Shown: positions 31,402 through 40,315, counted from the first letter of the stretch. The stretch: 64,000 nt of DNA from Robiginitalea sp. (GCA_024642005.1 JAHECA010000014.1:20512-84511); one strand, 5' to 3'. The notes: a model not told the origin generated them from the letters alone. Numbers and translations are program-made.

Positions 31402-32310
31402 ATGGCGCATTCCCATCACCATCACAACCATAAGGAGACCCAGGGGAAGAACCTGTTAATCTCTATTTTTCTTAACATCCTCATTACCGTTACCCAGGTA
31501 ATTGGCGGGTTTATTTCTGGCAGCCTTTCCTTGCTTTCAGATGCCTTGCACAACCTTAGCGACGTTATTTCGTTGGTTATAAGTTATACAGCCAGCCGCC
31601 TTTCGCGTAAAAAAGCGTCTACCAACAAAACATTCGGTTATAAACGGGCCGAGATAATCGCTGCATTCGTGAATTCGGCCTCCCTGATTGTCGTGGCTAT
31701 AATCCTGATCAAAGAAGCCGTGGAACGGTTTATGGAACCGCAGATTATAGGTGCGCGAATCGTTATCTGGTTATCGTTGCTGGGGATTGCGGCCAACGGG
31801 TTCAGCGTATTGCTGCTGCGGAGCCATTCCGGCTCCAACATGAACCTGAGATCGGCCTATTTGCACCTGCTATCTGATATGATGGCATCTGTGGCGGTTT
31901 TGTTGGGCGCCGTGCTGATGTATTTTTATGAATTCTACTGGATAGATCCACTGCTAACCGTGCTCATTGCGCTGTACCTGGTCTATATGGGATTTGACCT
32001 GCTGCGATCTTCTACACGGGTGTTGATGCTGTTCACCCCTGACAGCATAAAGGTGCAGGAAATCGTGGAATCCATCTCAGCCCTTAAAGAGATTAAAAAC
32101 GTACACCATGTTCATATCTGGCAGCTTAACGAAGACGAGGTGCACCTTGAGGCCCACATCGATTTCATCAGGGACATACCCTTGTCCGAGTTTGATGAAA
32201 TTTTGAATCAGATAGAAGAGAAGGTTTACCATGAATTCGGGATAAACCACATAAACATACAGCCCGAGTTTGGCAAGTGCGACAACAAGCAAATCATCGT
32301 TCAGGATTGA
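31402..32310 (+). CDS. Cation diffusion facilitator (CDF) metal transporter
   Basis: Inner-membrane divalent metal/proton antiporter, most likely for Zn(II) or similar ions. A His-rich N-terminus (HSHHHHNH) is followed by six hydrophobic segments. The metal-site motif DALHNLSD lies in the second, and a matching HLLSDMMASV lies in the fifth, giving the H-D/H-D pattern typical of zinc transporters. The C-terminal cytoplasmic ferredoxin-like domain (ALKEIKNVHHVHIWQL..) carries further histidines. Length is 302 residues. The acetyltransferase gene starts 1 nt after its stop. Confidence 0.9.
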   Translation: MAHSHHHHNHKETQGKNLLISIFLNILITVTQVIGGFISGSLSLLSDALHNLSDVISLVISYTASRLSRKKASTNKTFGYKRAEIIAAFVNSASLIVVAIILIKEAVERFMEPQIIGARIVIWLSLLGIAANGFSVLLLRSHSGSNMNLRSAYLHLLSDMMASVAVLLGAVLMYFYEFYWIDPLLTVLIALYLVYMGFDLLRSSTRVLMLFTPDSIKVQEIVESISALKEIKNVHHVHIWQLNEDEVHLEAHIDFIRDIPLSEFDEILNQIEEKVYHEFGINHINIQPEFGKCDNKQIIVQD

Positions 32311-32311
32311 T

Positions 32312-32752
32312 ATGAAGATTACCCCACGAACCTTCGAGCAACTTACCGGAAGCGAACTTTACGAAGTACTGAAGCTGCGTGCGGAAGTTTTTGTAGTGGA
32401 ACAGCAGTGCGCATACCTCGACCTCGATGGAAAAGACTTCAGGGCCATCCATGTGCTCGGGCATGAAGGCGGGGAGTTGGCGGCCTATACCCGCCTGTTC
32501 GCCCCGGGCGATTACTTCGAAGAGGCCTCAATTGGACGGGTGGCTGTACGCGCACAGCATCGCGGGCTAGGCCTAGGCCGCGAAATCATGGACGCCTCCC
32601 TTCTGGAACTTGAAGCCCGGTTCGGGGCCGTTGCCATATCCTTATCGGCCCAGGCCTACCTCAGGAGGTTTTACGAAGAACTGGGGTTTGTAGCCGAAGG
32701 ATCAGAATACCTGGAAGACGGGATTCCCCACATTCATATGGTTCGCCGGTAA
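32312..32752 (+). CDS. ElaA-like GNAT N-acetyltransferase
   Basis: A 146-residue GNAT-fold protein. The opening TFEQLTGSELYEVLKLRAEVFVVEQ and the following YLDLDGKDF are the hallmark of the ElaA subgroup. The acetyl-CoA-binding region appears as RVAVRAQHRGLGLGREIM. The track ORF begins at 32270 inside the CDF gene; the ATG at 32312, 1 nt after the CDF stop, fits the family start better. The substrate is unknown. It ends 18 nt before the convergent small gene. Confidence 0.88.
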   Translation: MKITPRTFEQLTGSELYEVLKLRAEVFVVEQQCAYLDLDGKDFRAIHVLGHEGGELAAYTRLFAPGDYFEEASIGRVAVRAQHRGLGLGREIMDASLLELEARFGAVAISLSAQAYLRRFYEELGFVAEGSEYLEDGIPHIHMVRR

Positions 32753-32770
32753 TCGGCAACCAGAACCCTT

Positions 32771-33148
32771 TCACGTAATTTTTATGGGCTCTTTGTTGCC
32801 GAGGTTTAATTCGGCCAACAGGGAATCGGTAAATTTATAATGTCCTTTGAAGGTAATGATACGGAAGCGGTTGGAACGCATCCGACTCAGGGTGTCGAGA
32901 AACAGCCATTTGGATTTTAACAGGGTGGGAGCTTCTGATTTGAGACTGAGGTCGAAAACATATTTCAGCCCGTCCTTGGTTGCAGTAATGTCGGGCGTAA
33001 CGGGGTTGCCCGTGCGTTTTACGATAAAGGATTTCGGGGATTCAAACCCCTCCATGTCTGCCTTGATGTCGATAAAACCGCGCGATTCCAAATGCTGCAC
33101 AGATTGTTTCAGCAGGTCTTGATGTTGCTCTTTTTCTGTTTTTACCAT
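32771..33148 (-). CDS. Conserved-looking small protein of unknown function
   Basis: A 125-residue soluble protein starting at ATG 33148 (MVKTEKEQHQDLLKQS); the track version adds a hydrophobic stretch from an upstream start that I think is not translated. It begins with a helix and then shows alternating strands: SFIVKRTGNPVTPDITAT, KYVFDLSLKSE and FRIITFKGHYKFTD. The pattern of a D in ..TPDITA.. followed by ..F.L.LK.. resembles the core of nuclease-like PD-(D/E)xK folds, but I cannot support that as a call. It may be co-transcribed with nothing: the next minus gene upstream ends 87 nt away. Confidence 0.55.
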   Translation of the reverse strand: MVKTEKEQHQDLLKQSVQHLESRGFIDIKADMEGFESPKSFIVKRTGNPVTPDITATKDGLKYVFDLSLKSEAPTLLKSKWLFLDTLSRMRSNRFRIITFKGHYKFTDSLLAELNLGNKEPIKIT

Positions 33149-33235
33149 AGCTAGTATTATACGAAGAAAAAACAGGAAAAACAAACACTTTCCAGCAATT
33201 AACACACAATAAGCGGTTATTAATCAAGGGATTGA

Positions 33236-34300
33236 TTAAAGGACAACCGTCTTTCCGCTCCGAACGGAAGCATCGGCAGCCAGCACAATCTGCATGCTGT
33301 TAACTGCATCCCTCAGGTGGTCGGCCAGGTCTAAATCTTCGGTGATGGCTTTCAGGAAATATTCCTGTTCAAGCAGGCACAGGCCGTCGTGGTCAGGCTC
33401 GTCGGCTGTACTGATGACCTGGTCAGCACGGGCGAAAGTGCCGTCGGCCTTCAGGGCGCTGTGGTGAAGCAGCAGGCTGCCGGTTTTTGAGTGGCCCTCA
33501 ATATCATCGGAATCACCCTTCTCGGAGTCCTGGATGGAGACACAGCCCCCGGGGCCGATTACGTCCTTTACAAAAAAGGCCGTTTCACTCATCATGGGCC
33601 CCCAACCAGCCTCATACCAGCCCACAGAGCCGTCTTCGAACCGCACCTGCAACTGGCCGTAGTTGTACATGTCTGCTGCGATCTCGTCGCTCAGCCTCGC
33701 CCCTATGGCGCTAACGCTAACAGGCCTCGAACCGGTCATCAGGCACATCATGTCCACATAATGGACGCCACAGTCTACGATTGGCGACATGGAACGCATG
33801 AGTTGCTTGTGGGTGTACCACTGGCCCGAAGAACTTTGCTGGTTCAGGTTCATCCGCATAACAAGCGGCTTGCCAAGACCCTGCGCCAGGGTCACAAAAC
33901 GGGTCCAGGCCGGATGCACCCTCAAAATATACCCCACCACCATTTTCCGTTTTTTCTCCCTGGACAGCCGCACCAGTCCTTCGGCTTCCTCAACCGTCAG
34001 GGCCAGCGGTTTTTCGACAAACACATGGCAGTTCGCGTGCAGGGCCTCCGAGACCAGCGCCGCATGGGTGTCTGGGTAGGTATTTACCGAAACGGCATGT
34101 GCCCCGCCGGCAGCAAGTGCTTCCCTCAGCGTGGAAAAGGTGGGGTATCCCCCCAGTTCGGCGGATAGTTTTTCGCGGCTTTCAGGGGTCCGGCTTACCA
34201 GGCCCACGATTTCAAACCCATCCAGTTCGTGGTAAGCCCTGGCATGGCTGCTGCCCATATTGCCGCAGCCCACTACGATTACATTGATTTTTTCTTTCAT
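33236..34300 (-). CDS. Gfo/Idh/MocA-family oxidoreductase
   Basis: NAD(P)-dependent dehydrogenase acting on a sugar or cyclitol. The Rossmann glycine motif is VVGCGNMGSSHARAYHEL (residues about 9-26). EKPLALTVEEA near residue 95 carries the conserved E-K-P lysine. The catalytic region includes MSPIVDCGVHYVDMM, with the family D-x-G-x-H. Length is 354 residues. The ATG overlaps the stop of the PQQ-type dehydrogenase by 4 nt (ATGA), so the two are translationally coupled and probably act on related carbohydrates. Substrate is not predictable from sequence. Confidence 0.88.
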   Translation of the reverse strand: MKEKINVIVVGCGNMGSSHARAYHELDGFEIVGLVSRTPESREKLSAELGGYPTFSTLREALAAGGAHAVSVNTYPDTHAALVSEALHANCHVFVEKPLALTVEEAEGLVRLSREKKRKMVVGYILRVHPAWTRFVTLAQGLGKPLVMRMNLNQQSSSGQWYTHKQLMRSMSPIVDCGVHYVDMMCLMTGSRPVSVSAIGARLSDEIAADMYNYGQLQVRFEDGSVGWYEAGWGPMMSETAFFVKDVIGPGGCVSIQDSEKGDSDDIEGHSKTGSLLLHHSALKADGTFARADQVISTADEPDHDGLCLLEQEYFLKAITEDLDLADHLRDAVNSMQIVLAADASVRSGKTVVL

Positions 34301-36435
34301 GGTTCTTCAAGGCTAAAAGCGATGATCTTATTTCCTTTTTCGGTCCCCAACTTCTCTCCACCGCAGGCGATTGCCAGGTATTGCTTCCCGCCCACCTCAT
34401 AGATGGCCGGGGTTGCAAAGGCGGGCGCTGGCAGTTTGTATTCCCAGAGCAAAGCCCCGGTATGCCTGTTAAAGGCACGGAGATAACCGTCTTTGGTGGC
34501 AGCGATAAACAACAGGCCATTTTGGGTAACCGCTGGCCCCCCATAATTCTCAACCCCCGTACTCGGGTAGCCGAGCGCGCGCAGGGAGTCGGTCTCACCC
34601 AGGGGAATTTGCCAGAGGTATTCCCCCGTGTTGAGGTCAATGGCAGAGAGGCTTCCCCACGGCGGAGAAATGGCAGGCAGGCCATTGGCATCCAGAAATT
34701 TATTATACCCGGTGTGCCTGAAGGGGGTAGGGTCGGGGACTGCCTGCGAAGGCCCCGACTCGGAAACCTCCTGTTTGTCTTCCTGTTGCAGCAGGAAACT
34801 CACCAGGGCATTCCGCTCTGCCTGGCCCAATTGGGGGAAGCCCGGCATCATGCCTTTTCCGGCGGCGATCTGCCCCGCTATTTCTTCAGCGGTCAGGCGG
34901 GAGCCCACCCCCAACAGGGAAGGAAACCCGCTGGCGGGCATGCCCTGCCGCCCGGCCTGGTGGCACACCATGCAATACCTTCGGTAGGTTTGTTCCCCGG
35001 GCGAGAGGGAAGCATGCTCAGCGGCAACCTCCTCCATTTGCAGGAACCAGGCCATTTCATTGGCATTCACGTAAAGAATCCCCTTTTCCGGGTCTGCCCC
35101 GGCCCCACCCCATTCGGCCCCGCCGTCGTATCCGGGCAGCAGCAATACGGGTTCGAGCGACGGGGGGGCGTATTGTCGCTTGTCGGCCCGTTTGAAAACC
35201 TGAAGCAGGGAATCCCTGTCTGGTGCATAGGGGCTGATGTCGGCCTCGGTCAGGTCTTGTGATTGGCGGGCGAAAGGGGCGGGCTTCACGGGGATGGGTT
35301 GGGTGGGCCATGAGGTTTCCCCGGGCAGGGTCGAGGCTGGAACCGGGCGCTCTTCAATGTCGAACAAGGGTTCGCCGCTCACGCGGTCGAAGAGGAATAC
35401 ATAGCCCTGTTTGGTCGTTTGCGCCACTGCAGCGATGCGCTTGCCCCCGCGTTCAACCGTTAGCAGGTTCGGGGGGGCTGGCGGGTCGCGGTCCCAGAGA
35501 TCGTGGTGCGTAAACTGATAGTGCCAGAGCAGCGTGCCGGAATTTGCATCGAGCGCCAGCAGGCTGTTGGCAAAAAGGTTCTGCCCCCGTCTCAGCCCAC
35601 CGTAAAAGTCGGGAGCGGCCGAACCGGTCGGCACATAGAGGATTTCCCTTTGCGGGTCAAGGGCCATCCCCGCCCAGTTATTTGCAGCGCCCACCACTTC
35701 GCTGCGATAGGTGTCCGGATTCCCCCAGGTGTCGTTACCCATTTCTCCAGGGTGCGGAATGGTGTGAAAAGCCCAGGCCAGCTTTCCGGTTTGTATGTGA
35801 AAAGCCATTATGTCGCCGGGGGCTGCCGCGGCCCCCTCAGAAACGCGCAGCGGCATAATGATCAGGTCTTTGAAAACAGTGCCCGGGGTATTGGAAATCA
35901 CGAATTTTTCGCGGGTGCTTTCGGGCAAACCGCTTCGCAGGTCTATGCGGCCGCCCTGGCCAAAGGAGGCGTCGGGCTTTCCCGTTCGGGCATCCAGCGA
36001 CCACAGGTCAGGCCCCAGGGTATACAAGATGCGCCTATCTTTTCCCGACTCCCAGTAAGAAAGCCCGCGGCTGGTGGAATGCCACACCTTCAGCGAATCG
36101 CCAAACAGCCATAGCCGCTTGCCGGTACGGGCATCGAGGGCAAAGGCCCGGAGGGCGGCCGACACGCCATAAAGCACCGAGTCAATAATGATGGGGCTCA
36201 TCTGCATTTGCCCGAAATCGGGGCTGTCGTACTCCCAGGCAACCGTGAGGCGGGCAACATTTTCGGGGGAGAACTGCGACAGGGTGCTGTAATGGCTCCT
36301 GCCCGGGTCGCCCAGGTAATGCCGCCATTGCCGGTAATAGGCCTGATCAAGCCCAGGAGCGGAATTTTCCCCACAGGACCAAAAGAGTAAATTGAGCAAG
36401 AGCAGCGGAAAAACACAGAGGAACTGCCGTATCAT
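34297..36435 (-). CDS. PQQ-type dehydrogenase (quinoprotein) with inserted cytochrome c domain, lipoprotein
   Basis: An eight-bladed quinoprotein dehydrogenase of the glucose/alcohol dehydrogenase superfamily. The N-terminus has a lipoprotein signal with the cysteine in LLFWSCGE. Propeller features include RSHYSTLSQ..NVARLTVAWEY at the start and LTHHDLWDRDPPAPP-like HHDLWDRD in the middle. The end carries APAFATPAIYEVGGKQYLAI. Between blades, near residues 480-550, sits a c-type heme domain with CMVCH and the distal methionine region GMMPGFPQL. Electrons would pass from substrate through PQQ to the heme and on to the respiratory chain. Length is 712 residues. No PQQ biosynthesis set is nearby, so the cofactor may be taken up. 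It is 59 nt downstream of the FN3K-like gene and overlaps the Gfo/Idh gene. Confidence 0.87.
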   Translation of the reverse strand: MIRQFLCVFPLLLLNLLFWSCGENSAPGLDQAYYRQWRHYLGDPGRSHYSTLSQFSPENVARLTVAWEYDSPDFGQMQMSPIIIDSVLYGVSAALRAFALDARTGKRLWLFGDSLKVWHSTSRGLSYWESGKDRRILYTLGPDLWSLDARTGKPDASFGQGGRIDLRSGLPESTREKFVISNTPGTVFKDLIIMPLRVSEGAAAAPGDIMAFHIQTGKLAWAFHTIPHPGEMGNDTWGNPDTYRSEVVGAANNWAGMALDPQREILYVPTGSAAPDFYGGLRRGQNLFANSLLALDANSGTLLWHYQFTHHDLWDRDPPAPPNLLTVERGGKRIAAVAQTTKQGYVFLFDRVSGEPLFDIEERPVPASTLPGETSWPTQPIPVKPAPFARQSQDLTEADISPYAPDRDSLLQVFKRADKRQYAPPSLEPVLLLPGYDGGAEWGGAGADPEKGILYVNANEMAWFLQMEEVAAEHASLSPGEQTYRRYCMVCHQAGRQGMPASGFPSLLGVGSRLTAEEIAGQIAAGKGMMPGFPQLGQAERNALVSFLLQQEDKQEVSESGPSQAVPDPTPFRHTGYNKFLDANGLPAISPPWGSLSAIDLNTGEYLWQIPLGETDSLRALGYPSTGVENYGGPAVTQNGLLFIAATKDGYLRAFNRHTGALLWEYKLPAPAFATPAIYEVGGKQYLAIACGGEKLGTEKGNKIIAFSLEEP

Positions 36436-36494
36436 ACAAAGGCTATTTCTTCCTTAAAAATAGCAATTAATAGAGGAAAGCCGGGAACCTTTGC

Positions 36495-37358
36495 TTATAA
36501 ACCGAACAATTCGCGGCCGAGTCGCCGCACCGACACGGCGTATCCGGCGCCGAACAGGTTAAGGTGTACCAAAAGGTAATACAGCTGGTAGAGCAACATG
36601 CGCCGTTCCATTCCCGGCTTTTTGGGCCGCAATTCGTGGTAGGCCGCATAGAATGGTTCCGGAAAGCCGCCGAACAACCGGGTCATGGCGAGGTCTACCT
36701 CCGCATCTCCGGCATATACCGCCGGATCGATAAGGCAGGCCTCCCCGGGCGCCGCAACCAGGAAATTCCCCGCCCAGAGATCTCCATGGAGCAGGGAGGG
36801 CTCGGTTTCAGGGGCCAGCGCCCTGATGGCCCGGAGCAACAAGCCGGCATCTGGCACGTCCTGCGTGGAAAGAAAGCCGCGCCCCAGGGCCATTTCATAT
36901 TGAGGGAGCAGCCGGTGGTTGGCGTAAAATTCGGGCCAGGCCGGGCCAGGCTCATTGCGCTGGGGCAAACGCCCGATATAGTTGTCGGTCTCCCAGCCAA
37001 AGTGAACAACGCGGTGGTTGTGCAAGGCCGCCAGGCCCCGCCCCAACTGCTCGTAATCGGCCCGGGAAGCTGTTTGGGCAGGCAGGTATTCCAAAAGGAG
37101 CAGGCCGCTTTGCCCGTGCTGCAAAACCCCGGCGACCTGAGGGGTGCGGAGGGCTTTTGCCCCGGCAAGCGCCCTGAGGCCCTCCGCTTCGCAGGCAGCC
37201 ATCTTAAAACCTTCGCCTCCACGGTACTCCTTCAGAAAGAAGAGCCCCTTGTCGGTTTCAAGCGAGAAGGCGTGGGCGATATCGCCCCCTGAAACGGAGT
37301 GCGCGCTGTGTATGCGGAAGCCAAACTGAGCCTGCAGGGCATGAAAACCAGCGCCCAT
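36495..37358 (-). CDS. Fructosamine kinase family protein
   Basis: A 287-residue kinase-fold protein of the fructosamine-3-kinase/ketosamine-3-kinase family, which phosphorylates Amadori adducts so that they fall off proteins or amines. Visible motifs are SVSGGDIAHAF at the N-terminus, a probable ATP lysine in FFLKEY, the catalytic LLHGDLWAGNF loop and the metal-binding IDPAVYAGDAEVDLAMTRLFGG. The track start at 37442 lies inside the upstream gene; ATG 37358 is 1 nt after that gene's stop and puts GDIAHAF at the expected place. It belongs to a run with the PqqB-like gene and the S41 protease gene. Confidence 0.9.
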   Translation of the reverse strand: MGAGFHALQAQFGFRIHSAHSVSGGDIAHAFSLETDKGLFFLKEYRGGEGFKMAACEAEGLRALAGAKALRTPQVAGVLQHGQSGLLLLEYLPAQTASRADYEQLGRGLAALHNHRVVHFGWETDNYIGRLPQRNEPGPAWPEFYANHRLLPQYEMALGRGFLSTQDVPDAGLLLRAIRALAPETEPSLLHGDLWAGNFLVAAPGEACLIDPAVYAGDAEVDLAMTRLFGGFPEPFYAAYHELRPKKPGMERRMLLYQLYYLLVHLNLFGAGYAVSVRRLGRELFGL

Positions 37359-37359
37359 G

Positions 37360-38319
37360 CTAGAGGTCAAAGCGCGCGCCAAGGCGGGCGATGTGGTAGC
37401 CTTTCTCCAAAACACGGCGACTCGCCTCACTGGCCGGGTCAAGGAGCGGATTGGTGTGGTTCAGGTGAATGAAATGGATTTTCGCCCGCTCGGCTCCAGG
37501 CAAACTGTCGAAACGAGCCATGGTTTCCACCACAAAGGGATGGGGTATTTCCGAAAGGTCGCGGTAACCTACCTCGGCCCCGTCGAAAAAGGAGGCGTCC
37601 AAAAAAACCAGGTCTGCCCCTCTGACCGCTTCCGCAATGTCGGTTTGCCATCGCCCCCACTTGTCGATGTCGGGGATGAACAGGACGGTTTTGCGCGGCC
37701 CCCTGATCTCAAAGCCCACGGTTTCTGAAAATTCATCGCGGTGCGGAACCGTGAAAGGCGTTACTTCCAACTGAGGGGTCAAGCCAACGGCCTCGAGGTC
37801 GCCAAGCGGCTTGAGGGCTATATTTCCCAGGGCCGAAAGCTGGCTCCAGGGCCCGTTTTCCTTTAAAAAACGAAACATCCGGGGCATAGCGAAGACAGGC
37901 ACGGAATCGGCCCCCAGGGCCTCGCGGCCCAGGTACATGAGCCCGACGTAATGTCCGATGTGTGCATGGGTCAAAAAAATTCCCGAGGGCGTGGGAAGCG
38001 TGCTGCCGGCCTGCAATTGAAGCTGCTGTAGCTGCTGTGGGAAATCGGGCCCGGCTTCGAGCAGATACGTGCGGCCTGCCGCATGGTCAATGAGCCCGAG
38101 TGAAACCACTTTTCGGGCGGGGTCAGGGCTTTGAAAAAGACCGGCACAGCAGCTTCGGGAACAGCCTATGTGCGGGGAACCACCGTCCTGGACGGTGCCG
38201 AGCACAAGGAGCTCCACCCCTGAAGGGTCGGCCCCCGGTGAAATGAGCGCCAAATGCAAGGGGCCCGAGGGCAGGAAAGCCCACCAGAAGAACAAAAATC
38301 GCGCAACGCCCCACACCAT
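37360..38319 (-). CDS. Exported PqqB-like MBL-fold metallo-hydrolase
   Basis: A PqqB-type metallo-beta-lactamase-fold protein of 319 residues. The N-terminus is hydrophobic (MVWGVARFLFFWWAFL..) and looks like a signal or anchor. The PqqB-like opening is LVLGTVQDGGSPHIGCSRSCC, including a cysteine cluster that may bind metal. The metal motif reads LTHAHIGHYVGLMYLG, so the usual Asp of HxHxDH is Gly. Further histidines and aspartates appear in VPHRDEFSETVGF, DIDKWGRW and HLNHTNPL. True PqqB works in the cytoplasm on PQQ biosynthesis, and no pqqA, C, D or E gene is present, so another substrate is likely. It lies 3 nt after the S41 gene and 1 nt before the FN3K-like gene. Confidence 0.8.
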   Translation of the reverse strand: MVWGVARFLFFWWAFLPSGPLHLALISPGADPSGVELLVLGTVQDGGSPHIGCSRSCCAGLFQSPDPARKVVSLGLIDHAAGRTYLLEAGPDFPQQLQQLQLQAGSTLPTPSGIFLTHAHIGHYVGLMYLGREALGADSVPVFAMPRMFRFLKENGPWSQLSALGNIALKPLGDLEAVGLTPQLEVTPFTVPHRDEFSETVGFEIRGPRKTVLFIPDIDKWGRWQTDIAEAVRGADLVFLDASFFDGAEVGYRDLSEIPHPFVVETMARFDSLPGAERAKIHFIHLNHTNPLLDPASEASRRVLEKGYHIARLGARFDL

Positions 38320-38322
38320 GGC

Positions 38323-39951
38323 TTATCGAAGTAGAGACTGGTACTTTCCGGTATCGGCCAGAAGTTCCCGGGCCGTCAGGATGGCGTCGTCGTGGACCAG
38401 GTAGCGCTCGTACAGGCCTTCCCTATAGAAATAGCGCTTGATAATCTCGTCTTCGAGCTCCCGTCCGATCTCGGCCGAGTAGGTCTGAAGCGCCCTGACC
38501 TTGCTTTTTTCGAGATCTGCCAGCAATGCCTTGATATCGCTTTCGACGGCTTCGTCGAAAACCAGCTCTTCCCTTTCTGAGAGGGCTTTTTGAAGGGCTG
38601 TTTCGGTTGTCGTAACAAACGAAAAATCACTTTTACCCACGTGGTTAACAAAGGAGGCGTAAAGGGCGTTGTTTAGCTCAAAATCTGCGGGGGAGTTAAG
38701 GGTGTGCCCGTAGTAGTAATCGGTGGCAAAATCGAAGATCACATGGTTCTGCAACAGGGCGCCGATTAAAGGGTTCGAGCGGAGGGAGGCGATTTCCACA
38801 TCGGGCATTACGCCCCCGCCATCGGTTACCCGCCGACCGTTTCGAGTTCGGAATTCCTTGAATTCTGTATTTCGCAAAGCGTTCCCGGCCGAATCGCGGT
38901 TGCGGTAATCGAGGGCCTGTATGCACCGCCCTGAAGGCGTGTAATACCGGCTGATGGTTACTTTGAGTTGGGTGCCATAGCTGAGTTTAAGGGGCCGCTG
39001 TACCAAGCCTTTCCCAAAGCTTCGGGTGCCGAGAATGACAGCCCGGTCGAGGTCTTGGAGGCTGCCCGCAACGATTTCGCTTGCAGAGGCGCTCATGCCG
39101 TCTACCAGTACAGCCAGGGGAATCTGGGTGTCTACCGGGCTTTTCCGGGTTTCGTATTGTTGGTTGAATTTTTTGACTTTAGACTGGGTGGTCACAATCA
39201 GCTCTCCCTTGGGGACAAACAGGTTGGTCACATCGATGGCCTCGGAAAGCAGCCCCCCCGGATTGCCCCGCAGGTCCAGAATTATTTTTTGGGCTCCCTG
39301 CTCCTTGAGGGAGCGGAGGGCGTCCCCGGTCTGGGCAGAAGCCTTTGAGTTGAATCGCGACAAAACAATATACCCCGTTGTGGCGTCGGCCATCTGGTAA
39401 AAGGGCACGGCGTCCACCTCGATCGAGCTGCGTCCGACCTCTGCCGTGAACAGCGCCCCCTGACGGCGATAGGTTACCGCTACCGTTGAGTTTGTGGCGC
39501 CTTTTAGCAGCTCGGTGGCGTCGTCCTTAAAATCGGCCACAGACAAATCGCCGATCTTAACGATCTCATCCCCGGCTTTTAGCCCGGCCTGGTCGGCCGG
39601 ATAGCCCTTATACGGCTCCACGATCACGAGCCGGTCGTCGTAGGAGCGCACCAGTGCACCGATTCCGGAGTATTCGCCTGCGTTGCTGATTTTATAAGCC
39701 TCAACATCCTGTTCATTCATATAAACGGTATACGGATCGAGCTCCTGCAGCATATTCTTGATGGCAGTATCCATCAGGCCGGCCGGATTCGTTTCGTCAA
39801 CGTAGTTCATGTTCAGTTCCTTGAACAGGGTTGTAAAGATTTCAAGTTGCTTGGCGATTTCGAAAAAATCGCCTTTGAAAGCGGTGGTGGTCACAAACAC
39901 CGCCAGGGCCAGCAAGGGAACAAGCACGTTACGCTTCATGAGCTTCTTCAT
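38323..39951 (-). CDS. C-terminal processing serine protease (S41 family)
   Basis: Periplasmic tail-specific protease of the CtpA/Prc type. An N-terminal membrane or signal segment (LVPLLALAVFVTTTAF) leads to an N-terminal helical domain. A PDZ domain lies near residues 90-170 (LVIVEPYKGYPADQAGLKAGDEIV). The S41 core follows, with the nucleophile in DGMSASASEIVAG and the general-base lysine in GTRSFGKGLVQ. A long C-terminal extension of about 180 residues completes the protein. The track start (39960) is a TTG; ATG 39951 or 39939 is better. Either overlaps the rnpA stop by 11-23 nt, so the pair is coupled. The rnpA-S41 order is common in Flavobacteriia as I know it. Confidence 0.9.
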   Translation of the reverse strand: MKKLMKRNVLVPLLALAVFVTTTAFKGDFFEIAKQLEIFTTLFKELNMNYVDETNPAGLMDTAIKNMLQELDPYTVYMNEQDVEAYKISNAGEYSGIGALVRSYDDRLVIVEPYKGYPADQAGLKAGDEIVKIGDLSVADFKDDATELLKGATNSTVAVTYRRQGALFTAEVGRSSIEVDAVPFYQMADATTGYIVLSRFNSKASAQTGDALRSLKEQGAQKIILDLRGNPGGLLSEAIDVTNLFVPKGELIVTTQSKVKKFNQQYETRKSPVDTQIPLAVLVDGMSASASEIVAGSLQDLDRAVILGTRSFGKGLVQRPLKLSYGTQLKVTISRYYTPSGRCIQALDYRNRDSAGNALRNTEFKEFRTRNGRRVTDGGGVMPDVEIASLRSNPLIGALLQNHVIFDFATDYYYGHTLNSPADFELNNALYASFVNHVGKSDFSFVTTTETALQKALSEREELVFDEAVESDIKALLADLEKSKVRALQTYSAEIGRELEDEIIKRYFYREGLYERYLVHDDAILTARELLADTGKYQSLLR

Positions 39952-40315
39952 GGGTGACAAGTTTTTTTAACAGGGTCTTCATTGCGCCGGAAATCTGCTG
40001 AAAATCCGGCGTTTCTTTTCCAAGGTATAAAAATACCAACGCATACGACCCGAAGGAATTGTTAAAAACCACCTGTTTTTCGTGTCGATAGGCTTCCCGC
40101 ATCAGGCGCTTTATCCGGTTACGCGCCACCGCCTTGCGAATGGCGCGCTTCGGCACGGCAAATCCGGCCTGGGCGGCCACCGGCTCGGGGAGGGGGGCCT
40201 TCAGGTAATACAACAGGAGCGGATAAGCCTTGAGTTGTTTGCCCTCTGTGAACACCCGGTCCCACAGCAAGCGCCTGGAAAGGCGTTCTTTTTTCGGAAA
40301 TCGAAAGGAAACCAT
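39929..40315 (-). CDS. rnpA: Ribonuclease P protein component
   Basis: Protein subunit of RNase P, which helps the RNA subunit remove 5' leaders from pre-tRNA. The 128-residue basic protein begins FRFPKKERLSRRLLWDRVF, a typical opening, and contains the RNR-type signature RKAVARNRIKRLMREAYR. The track start at 40321 is a TTG; ATG 40315 gives MVSFRFPKK. The stop lies inside the next gene, the S41 protease. Unlike the usual bacterial case, rpmH is not next to it. Confidence 0.93.
   Translation of the reverse strand: MVSFRFPKKERLSRRLLWDRVFTEGKQLKAYPLLLYYLKAPLPEPVAAQAGFAVPKRAIRKAVARNRIKRLMREAYRHEKQVVFNNSFGSYALVFLYLGKETPDFQQISGAMKTLLKKLVTHEEAHEA

Noticed and set aside
34381-35262. 293-codon plus-strand ORF inside the PQQ-type dehydrogenase gene
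   Set aside because: Antisense to a well-supported quinoprotein with visible heme motif; the translation is proline/glycine-rich and unrecognisable.
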